The notes beneath the pieces are model-generated. The model saw only the letters and a list, made by a program, of their open reading frames with translations. It had not been told where the DNA came from and did not search any database. Both the position numbers and the translations under genes were made by a program. Positions 23,569 through 32,615 of a stretch of DNA of 39,883 nt are shown here, piece after piece. Numbering within the stretch: the stretch's first letter is position 1; each line of letters starts with the position of its first letter. This DNA comes from Elusimicrobia bacterium GWA2_61_42 (lineage in GTDB: Bacteria > Elusimicrobiota > Elusimicrobia > Elusimicrobiales > UBA9959), in contig MGTU01000005.1 in assembly GCA_001799615.1 (NCBI GenBank), forward strand, positions 1 through 39,883, given 5' to 3'.

Positions 23569-26500
23569 ATGGAACGATTAAGACTCCGGACAGGCACAGT
23601 GGGGCGCGCCGTGCCCGGCAGGCTGGCGTTCTTTGCGTGCGCCCTTCTGGCGCTGCTTGCGGCCGCCGTCCCTTTGCCGGGTATTGCCGCGGAGGGTACA
23701 GAGTTTGGCTCCGAGGACGACCTGACCGTGCTGGGCGCCACCGGGGACGCCTCCGACCCGGACGTAGAGATAAAGGGCTTCACCGTCTTCGGCGCCACGC
23801 AGACCGCCTATACCGGCGCCGTCGCCGGCCCGGGCAATGTAGTAGTAAATGGTGTGTTAGCCATCTCCTCCGGCGCCTATTTTGTGGGCAATTCCACCTT
23901 CACCGGGGTAAATAAGATATTCATAACCGATGGTTCCACCGGGCAACTGCTCTCCAAAGCCGCTGACGGCGCTCTGCAATGGGCCGGTGCCGCAGCCCTG
24001 GGTGACAACCTGGGCAACCACATAGCTACCACCACCCTGCAAATGGGCACCTACGGTGTGAACACCTCCAGCGATATTACCGCCGCGCGCTACCAGATAA
24101 ACGGCAGCACCATGGTGGCGGTATTGCCCGGGACGAATAGTATCGCCTACGGCATAGACGCAGGGAAGAATAATAGAAATGGCGGCGACTATAATGTCTT
24201 CATCGGCAATTACGCCGGCACAGCCAATACGACCGGCTGGGCCAACACTGCGACCGGAGAGGAAGCCCTCAGAGACAACACGACCGGCAGCGGCAACACC
24301 GCTAGCGGCTTTAATGCCCTCTACTCCAATATTACCGGCATATCAAATACTGCGAGCGGAGCTTCCGCTCTTGTCGCCAGCACGACCGGCAGTGATAATA
24401 CCGCAAACGGCTATCACGCTCTTTTCGATAATACGACCGGCATGGAGAACACGGCTACCGGTAGTGCGGCCCTCGCGGGAAACGTTACCGGGAGTGGCAA
24501 TACCGCTAACGGGTTTACTGCCCTCTACTACAACACCACAGGTTCGGCCAATTCTGTTTTAGGTTATGGGGCCGGTCATAATGGAAGCGCCTCCTCTAGT
24601 TCCACTCTTGTGGGTTATCAGGCCGGCTACAGCCTTACCTCCGGCAGCGATAATATCTTCTTGGGGTGGCGGGCCGGGTATACCACTGCAAACGGCGCGG
24701 GAAACATCGTTATCGGCTATGATAAACGCACCAGCGCTCCCGGGGCTTCCAATGAACTAAATATCGGCGGGTTGCTTTATGGTGACCTCTCCGCTAAGAC
24801 CATAGGCATCTCCACCCGCGTGCCGCAGGCGGCGCTGGACATTGTCTCCACCGGTACGGCCTCCAATATCTACGCCCAGATCTGGCGCAACGGTTCGGGC
24901 GTGGAAGTGGCCAGCATGACCTCCACCGGCGTGCTGTACGCCACCATCCCGCCCGGCGCCGTCACCGGCGACAACCTGGGGAACCACACTGCGACTGAAG
25001 TGCTGAAGATGGGCGGCTACGGAGTGAACACCTCCAGCAATATCACCGCCGCGCGCTACCAGATAAACGGCAGCACGGTGCTGGCTGTGCTGCCCGGCAC
25101 GGAAAGCCTGGCGGTGGGTGTGCGGGCCGGCAATACTGATAATGGTTCAGGCAACACATTTTTAGGATTTGAAGCCGGTTATGTCAACACCACTGCCGCA
25201 GGCAATACATTTCTAGGTAGACGGGCCGGCTATGCCACCACGACTGGGCAATACAATACATTTCTGGGGCGGAATGCCGGGATTGCCAACATAACCGGCA
25301 GAAACAATACTTTTACCGGAAATGGTGCCGGTGCTTCTAATACATACGGTCAATACAATACATTTGTGGGAGATAGCGCCGGTTATTACAACACTACAGG
25401 TGAAAATAATGCAATCTTCGGCGTCACCGCTGGCTACTACAATCAAACCGGTTCTGCGAACACGATGATAGGCGAAGAAGCCGGGTCTGGGGTTACTAAT
25501 AATTCATTCTCCAGCTCCACGCTTATGGGCTATCAGGCGGGTTACGGTCTGACCACCGGCAGCGATAATATCTTCCTGGGTTTTAAGGCCGGATACAATG
25601 TAACCACCGGCACCGGGAATATCATCATCGGCTATAATCAGCTTACGCCCGCTGCGGGCACCAACAATTACCTTAATATCGGCGGCCTTATTGTGGGAGA
25701 TATGGCACAGAAGTTGGTAACTGTAGCTGGAGATTTGTCCGCCAGGCGCTACCAGATAGACGGCGTTACAGTACTGGCGACCACTGGCTTCAATAATACG
25801 TTTATAGGTGAAGATGCCGGATATTCCAATACCAGCGGGTTCCAAAACCACTTCTCGGGTTCCTATGCCGGGTATTCCAATACCTTGGGCAACCGGAATA
25901 CAATCGTAGGTCAAGCTGGATTCGAAAACACTACGGGTAGTGATAACACCTATATTGGCCACACTGCCGGAGACTCTCTCCCGGCAGGCTCTGCCAACAC
26001 CATGATTGGTTCTAAGGCAGGATACGGCGGCTACCAGTCTTTTTCCAGCTCCACCCTGATAGGATACGAGGCCGGCACGGAGCTTTCCGGCAGCGATAAT
26101 ATTTTCCTTGGCTTCATGGCCGGGTATAATGTGACCAGCGGCACAGGTAATATTATTATCGGCTATAACAAAACCACCCCCTTGCCAACTACGAGTAACC
26201 ACTTAAATATCGGCGGCGTGCTATACGGAGACCTCTCGGCTAAGACTATCGGCATCTCCACCCGCGTGCCGCAGGCCGCTCTGGACGTGGTGAGCACTGG
26301 CACGGCTTCCAATATCTATGCCCAGCTCTGGCGCAATTCAGCCGGGATAATAGTAGCTTCAATGACGTCCACCGGCGGGATCGCGGTTTCAAGCCTGCAG
26401 GTGGCGGGGGCGGCCGTATTTGCGGGCGAATACAATAACGGGAATTCCGGCACGGCCTTTACGCTGGACTGGTCCAAAGGCAATAAACAAAAACTTGTGC

Positions 26501-26733
26501 TGACTGGGGCTGCGGTGCTGACTTTTAACACCCCGCCAACCATAGCCGCTAATTTTATCCTTAAACTCGTTCAGGATGGTTCCGGCGGACGTACCGTTAC
26601 CTGGCCGGGCACAGTGAAATGGTCCGGGGGAACGGCCCCGGTGCTCAGTACCGGCGCTAACGCCGTGGATATAATAGGTTTTTACTACGACGGCAGTAAT
26701 TATTACGGCATGGCCAGCGTCAACTTCCTGTAG
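23569..26733 (+). CDS. Large secreted protein with 17-residue beta repeats
   Basis: A 1054-residue exported protein. The ATG at 23569 is chosen because AAGGGA lies eight bases before it and a signal peptide follows directly (LAFFACALLALLAAAVPLPG). The N-terminal module matches that of the protein at 20827. The body holds blocks of a 17-residue repeat of form NTA(S/N/T)G-x-x-AL-x-x-NTTG-x-x, then NTFLG-x-x-AGY-x-NTTG. Each block ends NI(V/I)IGY. A unit with LNIGG, GDLSAKTIGISTRVPQAALD and ASNIYAQ occurs twice (about 24760 and 26205). The C-terminal domain (GTAFTLDWSKGNKQKLVLTG to the end) looks like a fibre tip or lectin-like fold. The repeats suggest a long beta-solenoid or trimeric shaft. 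No YadA-type membrane anchor is present. Confidence 0.8.
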   Translation: MERLRLRTGTVGRAVPGRLAFFACALLALLAAAVPLPGIAAEGTEFGSEDDLTVLGATGDASDPDVEIKGFTVFGATQTAYTGAVAGPGNVVVNGVLAISSGAYFVGNSTFTGVNKIFITDGSTGQLLSKAADGALQWAGAAALGDNLGNHIATTTLQMGTYGVNTSSDITAARYQINGSTMVAVLPGTNSIAYGIDAGKNNRNGGDYNVFIGNYAGTANTTGWANTATGEEALRDNTTGSGNTASGFNALYSNITGISNTASGASALVASTTGSDNTANGYHALFDNTTGMENTATGSAALAGNVTGSGNTANGFTALYYNTTGSANSVLGYGAGHNGSASSSSTLVGYQAGYSLTSGSDNIFLGWRAGYTTANGAGNIVIGYDKRTSAPGASNELNIGGLLYGDLSAKTIGISTRVPQAALDIVSTGTASNIYAQIWRNGSGVEVASMTSTGVLYATIPPGAVTGDNLGNHTATEVLKMGGYGVNTSSNITAARYQINGSTVLAVLPGTESLAVGVRAGNTDNGSGNTFLGFEAGYVNTTAAGNTFLGRRAGYATTTGQYNTFLGRNAGIANITGRNNTFTGNGAGASNTYGQYNTFVGDSAGYYNTTGENNAIFGVTAGYYNQTGSANTMIGEEAGSGVTNNSFSSSTLMGYQAGYGLTTGSDNIFLGFKAGYNVTTGTGNIIIGYNQLTPAAGTNNYLNIGGLIVGDMAQKLVTVAGDLSARRYQIDGVTVLATTGFNNTFIGEDAGYSNTSGFQNHFSGSYAGYSNTLGNRNTIVGQAGFENTTGSDNTYIGHTAGDSLPAGSANTMIGSKAGYGGYQSFSSSTLIGYEAGTELSGSDNIFLGFMAGYNVTSGTGNIIIGYNKTTPLPTTSNHLNIGGVLYGDLSAKTIGISTRVPQAALDVVSTGTASNIYAQLWRNSAGIIVASMTSTGGIAVSSLQVAGAAVFAGEYNNGNSGTAFTLDWSKGNKQKLVLTGAAVLTFNTPPTIAANFILKLVQDGSGGRTVTWPGTVKWSGGTAPVLSTGANAVDIIGFYYDGSNYYGMASVNFL

Positions 26734-26757
26734 CGGCCGTCTGAGTTTTATATTCTT

Positions 26758-29700
26758 ATGATTGACGATATGGCGGATATGCACTTTGGTTTCCCGGCTT
26801 TATTTCTTCGGGGCCGGTTTTCGGGGAATGCCTGGCGCTTATTGCTCCTCTTTACGGCGGGCTCTGCTTTAGTGCTGTGTCCCGGGCAGGCTTTTTCGGA
26901 GGATAAAGCAAAAGCTTCCGTCGCAAAAGCGTTAGCGGCTATCGAAGCTAAAGAATCTGAATTGTCCGTTTCCCCTCCGACGCCCGGAGCCGGGCTGGAG
27001 CGCGGGAAAGACGCCGTCGCCTTCACTTCCAGGCTCCAGGCTCAAGCCGGTCCGAAAGACCGCGACCAACCCCGCAACCAGTCTTCCGGCCTCGTCCTAA
27101 GCGCGCGTACGGTGTTCGATACCAAAGCGGACACTATCAGGAAGCGCGTGCTGCTGACGCGCCCCGGCCAGGAAATTTCATTTGCCAGCGAACTGGACAA
27201 GGCCGGGAAGCCGTTCGGGCAACTGGTCTCCTCCTCCACGCACGGGGACAGGCAGGTGTACTACCGTGAAAGCGAAGTTATTGTTTATTCCCAGGCCGCG
27301 GATGCCGCAGGGTATCCAGCGCTGAAGGAATGGATCTATGCGTCCGCGCCCAACGCCGGCAGCGCCGGAAGCGTGTACTCATGGCGGTTTTCTGGCCGGG
27401 AGGGTGACGGCGTATACCTGAACAAAAGGCCTGACGGCGCCGTAGAGGTCAGGTCCTCAATGACGGTGGCGGGCGTTTCCAGCCCTGAACAGCGAGCGCA
27501 CGTTCTGGATGTCGTTCGCAGGGTATTGGGTCAAAAAGGCCATCTGGGCGGGGACGAGGTGCTGACGGTCCTCGCGCCGCCGGTCTATTGGACTCGCGGC
27601 GGCGAAAAGAAAACTGCCGCATTTACCGTTTCGGATGGCTGTCTGCTGTCTTTCCAGATAGCAGAGCCGCCCGCGGCGTATCCGCTCACTATCGACCCTA
27701 CGCTGAATTACGGGCAGTGGTTGGGCAGCAACCTGTACGCCCCGGTGTATTTCAGGGGTGTCGCCGTGGCTACCGCCGCCGACACCAACGAGATCTATGT
27801 GACAGGATACGCTCCCGATATGAATTTTGACGAAAGCGTTACCTTTCAGGGCACGCACAGCGGCGGGGACGAAGCTTTTGTTCTGGAGATAGGGGACGGG
27901 GCCACGCCCACCCTGAACTGGGGACAATGGCTTGGCGGCGACGGGGATGATTATCCCCGGTCCATCGCCGTTGCCGGAGACGAGATCTATGTTGTGGGGT
28001 GTACAACCTCTTCTACCGGCTGGGAGGGGACCTTTCAAGGGACGCACGGCGGCGCCGGCGAAGACGAGGGTTTTGTGGTAGAAGTGCAGGATGGCGCAAC
28101 ACCCGTGGTGAATTGGGGGCAGTGGCTGGGCGGGATAAGCGATGATTATATTCGGTCTGTCGCGGTCAACGGCGATGAGATCTATGTGGGAGGGTATACA
28201 TACAGCGGCACCAGCTGGGAAACGGTGACCTTTCAGGGGTCACGCAGCAGCCTGGCTGAGGGGTTCGTGGTAGAGATCCAGGACGGCGCCACACCTGTAT
28301 TGAACTGGGGGCAGTGGCTGGGCGGCACCGGGGACGATTTTGTTTACGGGGTGGCTGTCTGGGGGGATGAAGTATACGCCTGCGGGCATTCTTACAGCGC
28401 CTCGTCCTGGGAAGGGACTTTTCAGGGGACGCACAGCGGCGGAACTGAGGGATTTGTAGTAGAGATCCAGGACGGCGCCACACCTGTGCTGAACTGGGGC
28501 CAGTGGCTGGGCGGCACCGGAGATGACTACACCGGAGGGGTGGCGGCCAACGGCGATGAAATCTACGTCGCAGGCGATTCCTTCAGCGCCTCCTCCTGGG
28601 AGGGAACCTTTCAGGGGACGCACAGCGGCGGAGATGAAGGGTTTGTGGTAGAGGTGGGCGATGGTGCCACGCCCACGCTGAACTGGGGGCAGTGGCTGGG
28701 CGGGAGCGGCAATGATTCCGCTTACGCGGTGGCGGTCAACGGCGATGAGATCTATGCAGCCGGTGATTCCTACAGCGCCACGTCCTGGGAGGGAACCTTC
28801 CAGGGAGCTCACAGCGGCTACGACGAGGTGTTTGTCGTGGAAATAGGGGACGGGGCCACGCCAACGGTGAATTGGGGCCAGTGGCTTGGGGGGAGCAGCG
28901 ATGACTTTGCCAGGTGTGTCGCCGTGGTAGGAGAGGAGATCTATGTTGCCGGATACTCCGATACCGCTTCATCCTGGGAAGCGGTAACCTTTCAGGGGAC
29001 GCATAACAACCTTATGGATGAGGGCTTTGTGGTCGAGGTCCAGGATGGCGCTACCCCCACGCTGAACTGGGGCCAGTGGCTGGGCGCGGCCAATGCAGAC
29101 TATCTCCGGGACGTCGCCGTTAACGGCAATGAGATCTATGTTGTGGGCTATTCCACAAGCGCCGCGGACTGGGGAGTGACTTTCCAGGGCACCTACAGTG
29201 GCGGCCTTGAAGCGTTCCTTATCGAGATCCAGGACGGCGTCACGCCTGTATTGAACTGGGGGCAGTGGCTGGGCGGCGTCGGGGATGATTATGCCTACTC
29301 GGTAGCTGTTAACGGGGACGAGATATACGTGGCCGGAGAATCTTACTCCGCCACAGGCTGGGAGGTTGCGCCCCAGGGAACTTTCTCGGGGGGTAACGAG
29401 GGCTATGTCGCTGAAGTCCAGGATGGGGCTCTGCCTACGGTGAACTGGGTGCAGTGGGTGGGGGGATCGTCATACGACTATATACGCTCTGTAGCCGTGA
29501 GCGGAGATGAGATCTACGCGTACGGCTACGCGAATAGTTCTCTGGGCTGGGAAGCGACTATGCAGGGATCCCGCGTCGGTTATGACGTGTTTGTAGTCGA
29601 AATACAGGATGGCGCACCCCCGACCGTCAACTGGGGGCAGTGGATAGGCGGGGACGGTACTGATTCCCCGGCGATGGGTCCCCGCGGGGTAGCTGTAAGC

Positions 29701-30411
29701 GGCGATGAAATATACGTGGGCGGCTATTCTTCAGACCCGGTGGGTTGGGAAACAGTCACTTTTCAGGGGACGCACAGCGGCCTAACTGAGGGGTTTGTGA
29801 TAGAGATCCAGGACGGCGCCACGCCTGTATTGAACTGGGGTCAGTGGCTGGGCGGCACCGGGAATGACTACGTCTACGCGGTGGCGGTCAACGGCGATGA
29901 GATCTACGCGGGCGGAGATTCTTTTAGTGCCACAAGCTGGGAGAGGACTTTCCAGGGCACGTTTAGCGGCGGAGACGAAGGCTTTGTCATAGAAATACAG
30001 GATGGAGCCTCGCCTACCCTGAATTGGGCGCAATGGCTGGGCGGCACCGGTGCGGATTACGTCAATTCACTGGCTGTCAATGGGGACAATATCTACATCG
30101 GGGGGGTTACCGACTCTCAGACATCATGGGAAAGCCCGCTTTTCGGCACTGTGGGGGCGAGGGAAGGGTTTGTCGTTAAGCTTCAGGACGGCTTCACCCC
30201 TATATTTAAGTGGGTGCAGTGCCTAGGTGGTGGAGGCTCCGATTACCTTTATGGAATCGCCATTAAGGGTGACGTGGTATACGTCTGCGGGCATTCTTAC
30301 TCTACCACATGGGAACCGGTGACCTTCCAGGGGATACGTAAGGGTGCCAGCGACGGCTATGTTATAAAACTCACAGATGAAAGCAATATCATGATGTACC
30401 CGAATTTTTAG
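26758..30411 (+). CDS. Giant secreted SBBP-type beta-propeller protein
   Basis: A 1217-residue exported protein. A hydrophobic signal segment (about 25-46, ending GQAFS) follows a polar N-terminus; starts at codons 1, 5 or 8 are all possible and no Shine-Dalgarno is seen. A unique N-terminal domain (to about residue 315) is followed by 14 units of about 58 residues to the C-terminus. The unit consensus is LNWGQWLGG-x-GDDY-x-x-x-VAV-x-GDEIYV-x-GYS, then W-x-x-TFQGTHSGG-x-EGFVVEIQDGATP. This matches the SBBP beta-propeller repeat family. Fourteen units would build two seven-bladed propellers. There is no C-terminal sorting domain. A surface binding or scaffold role is likely. It is 24 bases downstream of the fibre gene. 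Confidence 0.85.
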   Translation: MIDDMADMHFGFPALFLRGRFSGNAWRLLLLFTAGSALVLCPGQAFSEDKAKASVAKALAAIEAKESELSVSPPTPGAGLERGKDAVAFTSRLQAQAGPKDRDQPRNQSSGLVLSARTVFDTKADTIRKRVLLTRPGQEISFASELDKAGKPFGQLVSSSTHGDRQVYYRESEVIVYSQAADAAGYPALKEWIYASAPNAGSAGSVYSWRFSGREGDGVYLNKRPDGAVEVRSSMTVAGVSSPEQRAHVLDVVRRVLGQKGHLGGDEVLTVLAPPVYWTRGGEKKTAAFTVSDGCLLSFQIAEPPAAYPLTIDPTLNYGQWLGSNLYAPVYFRGVAVATAADTNEIYVTGYAPDMNFDESVTFQGTHSGGDEAFVLEIGDGATPTLNWGQWLGGDGDDYPRSIAVAGDEIYVVGCTTSSTGWEGTFQGTHGGAGEDEGFVVEVQDGATPVVNWGQWLGGISDDYIRSVAVNGDEIYVGGYTYSGTSWETVTFQGSRSSLAEGFVVEIQDGATPVLNWGQWLGGTGDDFVYGVAVWGDEVYACGHSYSASSWEGTFQGTHSGGTEGFVVEIQDGATPVLNWGQWLGGTGDDYTGGVAANGDEIYVAGDSFSASSWEGTFQGTHSGGDEGFVVEVGDGATPTLNWGQWLGGSGNDSAYAVAVNGDEIYAAGDSYSATSWEGTFQGAHSGYDEVFVVEIGDGATPTVNWGQWLGGSSDDFARCVAVVGEEIYVAGYSDTASSWEAVTFQGTHNNLMDEGFVVEVQDGATPTLNWGQWLGAANADYLRDVAVNGNEIYVVGYSTSAADWGVTFQGTYSGGLEAFLIEIQDGVTPVLNWGQWLGGVGDDYAYSVAVNGDEIYVAGESYSATGWEVAPQGTFSGGNEGYVAEVQDGALPTVNWVQWVGGSSYDYIRSVAVSGDEIYAYGYANSSLGWEATMQGSRVGYDVFVVEIQDGAPPTVNWGQWIGGDGTDSPAMGPRGVAVSGDEIYVGGYSSDPVGWETVTFQGTHSGLTEGFVIEIQDGATPVLNWGQWLGGTGNDYVYAVAVNGDEIYAGGDSFSATSWERTFQGTFSGGDEGFVIEIQDGASPTLNWAQWLGGTGADYVNSLAVNGDNIYIGGVTDSQTSWESPLFGTVGAREGFVVKLQDGFTPIFKWVQCLGGGGSDYLYGIAIKGDVVYVCGHSYSTTWEPVTFQGIRKGASDGYVIKLTDESNIMMYPNF
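27701..30390 (+). repeat. Fourteen tandem coding repeats of about 170-200 bp
   Basis: The DNA encoding the propeller units is itself repetitive. Phrases such as AACTGGGGGCAGTGGCTGGG and GGCGATGAGATCTA recur once per unit with few changes in several central units, while the first and last units are more diverged. This pattern fits expansion by unequal recombination in the middle of the array. Confidence 0.75.
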
Positions 30412-30474
30412 CATTCTGAAATTAGGCCGCCATGCATATGCACATGCGTATCAATAAAAACAGGTCCGATTTTT

Positions 30475-30495
30475 GCGCAGTTCCGGAAACTGCGC
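30475..30495. other. Hairpin between the propeller gene and the regulator gene
   Basis: GCGCAGTT and AACTGCGC form an 8-bp stem around a short loop. T-residues precede rather than follow the stem on the plus strand, so it is not a classical terminator. The 171-bp gap also has a run of ATGCATATGCACATGC near 30432. No ribosome site is obvious before the ATG at 30583. Confidence 0.4.
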
Positions 30496-30582
30496 TTCAA
30501 AGTCAGCGAAGAGGTTCATCATTTATACATTGGAGCGTTGTAGGGATAGCGTTGTAGTAAAGCGGGCCCACAGGACAAACTT

Positions 30583-31275
30583 ATGACCAATCTTAAAATA
30601 ACGATACTCAGCATCGAGGACGATGAACATCTGGCGGACCTGCTAGGCAGCCTGCTGGACGAAGCCGGCTACGGGGTCGTGCATTTCTACGACGCCAATA
30701 GCGCTCTTGAATGGCTTAAGACCAACAAGCCGGACCTTATAATTTCTGACATCGGCCTGCCGGGCATCTCCGGCACGCAGTTCTGCCGGCTGCTCAAAAG
30801 CGATGCTGCCACCGAGGACATCCCCGTAATGATGCTGACTTCCCTGGGGGATGAACTGCATAAAGTTGAATCGTTCAAACTGGGCGCGGACGACTATGTA
30901 GTCAAGCCTTTTTCCAATGCCGAACTGCTGGCCCGCATAGAGGCCCTGCTGCGCCGCTGCCGCCACGGCGGGCAAACCGACAGGCTGCTGGTTTCGGGGG
31001 CGCTGGTGCTGGATATGGATACTGGGGACGTCTCCGCGGAAGGGGAGCGACTAACCCTGCTGCCCAAGGAATACTCTCTGCTGGCCATGTTCCTTAAGCG
31101 CAAGGGGCATATACTGCGCTTCTCGTTTATCGAGGACGCCGTGTGGGGCGGCAATGCCATTGCCACCAGGGACACTATAAAAGTGACTGTACACCGGCTA
31201 AAAGCAAAACTAGGAAAATACTCCGACTGTATAGAGCCGATTATAGGTCAGGGCTATAAATGGGTGGAAAAGTAG
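30583..31275 (+). CDS. OmpR-family response regulator, candidate regulator of the tandem family
   Basis: A 230-residue regulator with complete receiver residues: Glu12-Asp13-Asp14 (SIEDDEH), phosphoacceptor Asp56 (LIISDIGLPG), Thr in MMLTSLGD, and GADDYVVKPF. The winged helix (about 130-230) reads LTLLPKEYSLLAMFLKRKGHIL, then RDTIKVTVHRLKAKLG and IEPIIGQGYKWV. It should bind DNA as a head-to-tail dimer on roughly 11-bp direct repeats once phosphorylated. Just such an array starts 37 bp after its stop codon, before the first tandem-family gene, and a second one lies at the right edge. This makes it the best candidate for controlling both. No partner kinase is seen. Confidence 0.92.
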   Translation: MTNLKITILSIEDDEHLADLLGSLLDEAGYGVVHFYDANSALEWLKTNKPDLIISDIGLPGISGTQFCRLLKSDAATEDIPVMMLTSLGDELHKVESFKLGADDYVVKPFSNAELLARIEALLRRCRHGGQTDRLLVSGALVLDMDTGDVSAEGERLTLLPKEYSLLAMFLKRKGHILRFSFIEDAVWGGNAIATRDTIKVTVHRLKAKLGKYSDCIEPIIGQGYKWVEK

Positions 31276-31311
31276 GGGGCTAGTGTATGGCTTGCTGTTG
31301 CGCGAAAAATA

Positions 31312-31364
31312 CAACCAAAGTGTAACCGCGGTTTAACCGCCGTGTAACTTTGTGCCGCTAAGAT
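31312..31364 (+). promoter_or_regulatory. Four 11-bp direct repeats (TAAC box) plus -10: OmpR/PhoB-type activated promoter
   Basis: CAAC at 31312 and TAAC at 31323, 31334 and 31345 start exactly 11 bp apart; the fuller repeat is roughly GTAACCGCGGT. A candidate -10, TAAGAT (31359-31364), starts 14 bases after the last TAAC, so the repeats cover the -35 position. This is the layout of PhoB-type promoters. The array is followed by a leader of about 100 nt to the ATG at 31470. The same layout recurs at 39769. Confidence 0.75.
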
Positions 31365-31383
31365 ATCAACGAGAAAGTTTATC

Positions 31384-31469
31384 CAGCACTTGTTTTTCGG
31401 GGCGGATAGGTGCGGTCACCTCGGATGTATTGCGGAATGCAAGCGGATATTATTGCGGAGGCGTCTTTT
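31384..31469 (+). repeat. Leader block shared by tandem genes 1-3
   Basis: The leader of gene 1 (TTTTTCGGGGCGGATAGG, then GTATTGCGGAATGCAAGCGG and ATATTATTG before the ribosome site) recurs nearly unchanged before genes 2 (about 32640-32717) and 3 (about 33882-33960). Gene 5 retains only the last 20 or so bases. The duplicated units therefore carried their leader with them, but not the TAAC array. Confidence 0.7.
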
Positions 31470-32615
31470 ATGCACATGAAACTGAATATTACGCGGATTC
31501 TGTCATTGTCCGTCCTGTTGCTGCTGCCGGCTTTTGCGGCGGCGGGGCAGCGCAAGGCCGTAAAAAAGGCCGCGTTGCCTAGGCTGGTTTCGGACGGCGC
31601 TGCCTTCAGGGCTTTCAGCAAACCCGCCGCGGGTGCCGGGAGCACTACTACCGAGGATGGTGGGGAGGTCTCGGGCGCCGAAGTCAACGGTGCGCAATCC
31701 ACCAGTGGTGCGGGGGTGTCGGTTGGAGTCCCAATCGGAACCGGGTTAAAGGCTACAGGGTCATCCAGTCCTGGGGTTTCCGCATCGGGGGGATCAGTGA
31801 GTGGTAGTGCAGGCTTCTCTACGCCCGCCTGGAAGGTTCCGGCGGGCTGTGCTATAACGCCAGTTACCTGGCCGCCTGGGTTGAGTGCGTATCAGGGGGG
31901 GACGCCGACGCAAAGGACTGCGGTAGGGGGAATGGCGGCCTACCAGATGTTGCCGTATCAGCCACAATCCCAGCCGAATGGAAGGATAGCTGGTCTTGCG
32001 TACGGCTGCAGTACCGAATTTTCCGTTTCAGTCAATCCCTGCGAGTGGGGCGATCCTCTGGTCGCCAAAGGGTGTCAACGCAGCGGAGTGGATGTTATGC
32101 TCTATTATGGTCAGGACTCTTGCGCTCTGGAGTTCGGTCGAGTTTATTACTTGAACGTGCGTCCGCTGGGAAGGCAAAGCAGCGCCTGGAGTGATTGCAA
32201 ATATTATCTTTCACATTACCTTGAAAACTCCACATTTTATTCCCACGGCAACTCACCCGCGGCCATCTCTCCTTCGGAGAAGTGTCTGCCGCCACCGGCA
32301 ATGACCACCGGGGAGAAAATTGACTGGCTCTGTAGCATGGCGGAAAATCAAGGGCCCAATTGCCGCACCCGCGCAACCACGCTCCTGCCATATATTTCAG
32401 ACTATGCCAAATATCCCGGGTTGGATACGCGGGGGTGCCCGTCGGCGCCTTCGGCCGGCCAGCAGTGCAATGCGCTGATGTGTTCCGGCGGGTCGCTTCA
32501 ACTTACGTCTTATAACGTCAGCCCTAAGCCGCCGGCTTGCGCGGGCAAGAGGGCCGGGCAGGCGTGCTCTTCGGGGGAGGGCTGCATGCTCTCGCAGCCG
32601 ACGGCCTGCAATTAG
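31470..32615 (+). CDS. Tandem secreted family, member 1 (tails Y and Z)
   Basis: A 381-residue exported protein; ATG 31470 follows GGAGG. I do not recognise a named family. Head: signal peptide ending PAFAAAGQ, then basic KAVKKAALPRL and a Ser/Gly/Thr-rich linker (to about 115) nearly identical in all seven members. Middle domain: GCAITPVTWPPGL, then CSTEFSVSVNPCEWG, CALEFGRVYYLNVRP and CKYYLSHYL. This is a beta-rich, Cys-containing domain seen in diverged form in all members and closest to member 6. Tail Y: EKIDWLCS...ISDYAKYPGLDTRG. Tail Z: CNALMCSGGSLQLTSY...CSSGEGC. The only member with both tails. Paired cysteines fit an extracytoplasmic location. It is directly behind the TAAC-box promoter. 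Confidence 0.75.
   Translation: MHMKLNITRILSLSVLLLLPAFAAAGQRKAVKKAALPRLVSDGAAFRAFSKPAAGAGSTTTEDGGEVSGAEVNGAQSTSGAGVSVGVPIGTGLKATGSSSPGVSASGGSVSGSAGFSTPAWKVPAGCAITPVTWPPGLSAYQGGTPTQRTAVGGMAAYQMLPYQPQSQPNGRIAGLAYGCSTEFSVSVNPCEWGDPLVAKGCQRSGVDVMLYYGQDSCALEFGRVYYLNVRPLGRQSSAWSDCKYYLSHYLENSTFYSHGNSPAAISPSEKCLPPPAMTTGEKIDWLCSMAENQGPNCRTRATTLLPYISDYAKYPGLDTRGCPSAPSAGQQCNALMCSGGSLQLTSYNVSPKPPACAGKRAGQACSSGEGCMLSQPTACN

Noticed and set aside
20827..26733. Prophage tail-fibre genes
   Set aside because: The proteins look fibre-like but carry Sec signal peptides, and no phage structural, lysis or integration genes are nearby.
23569..26733. YadA-type trimeric autotransporter
   Set aside because: The repeats are 17-residue NTxxG/NTTG type and the C-terminus lacks a membrane-anchor beta-barrel.
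23569..30411. CRISPR array or non-coding tandem repeats
   Set aside because: All repeats stay in one open frame and encode regular protein repeats; there are no identical spaced repeats and no cas genes.
30475..30495. Rho-independent terminator after the propeller gene
   Set aside because: The stem is good, but no T-run follows it on the plus strand.
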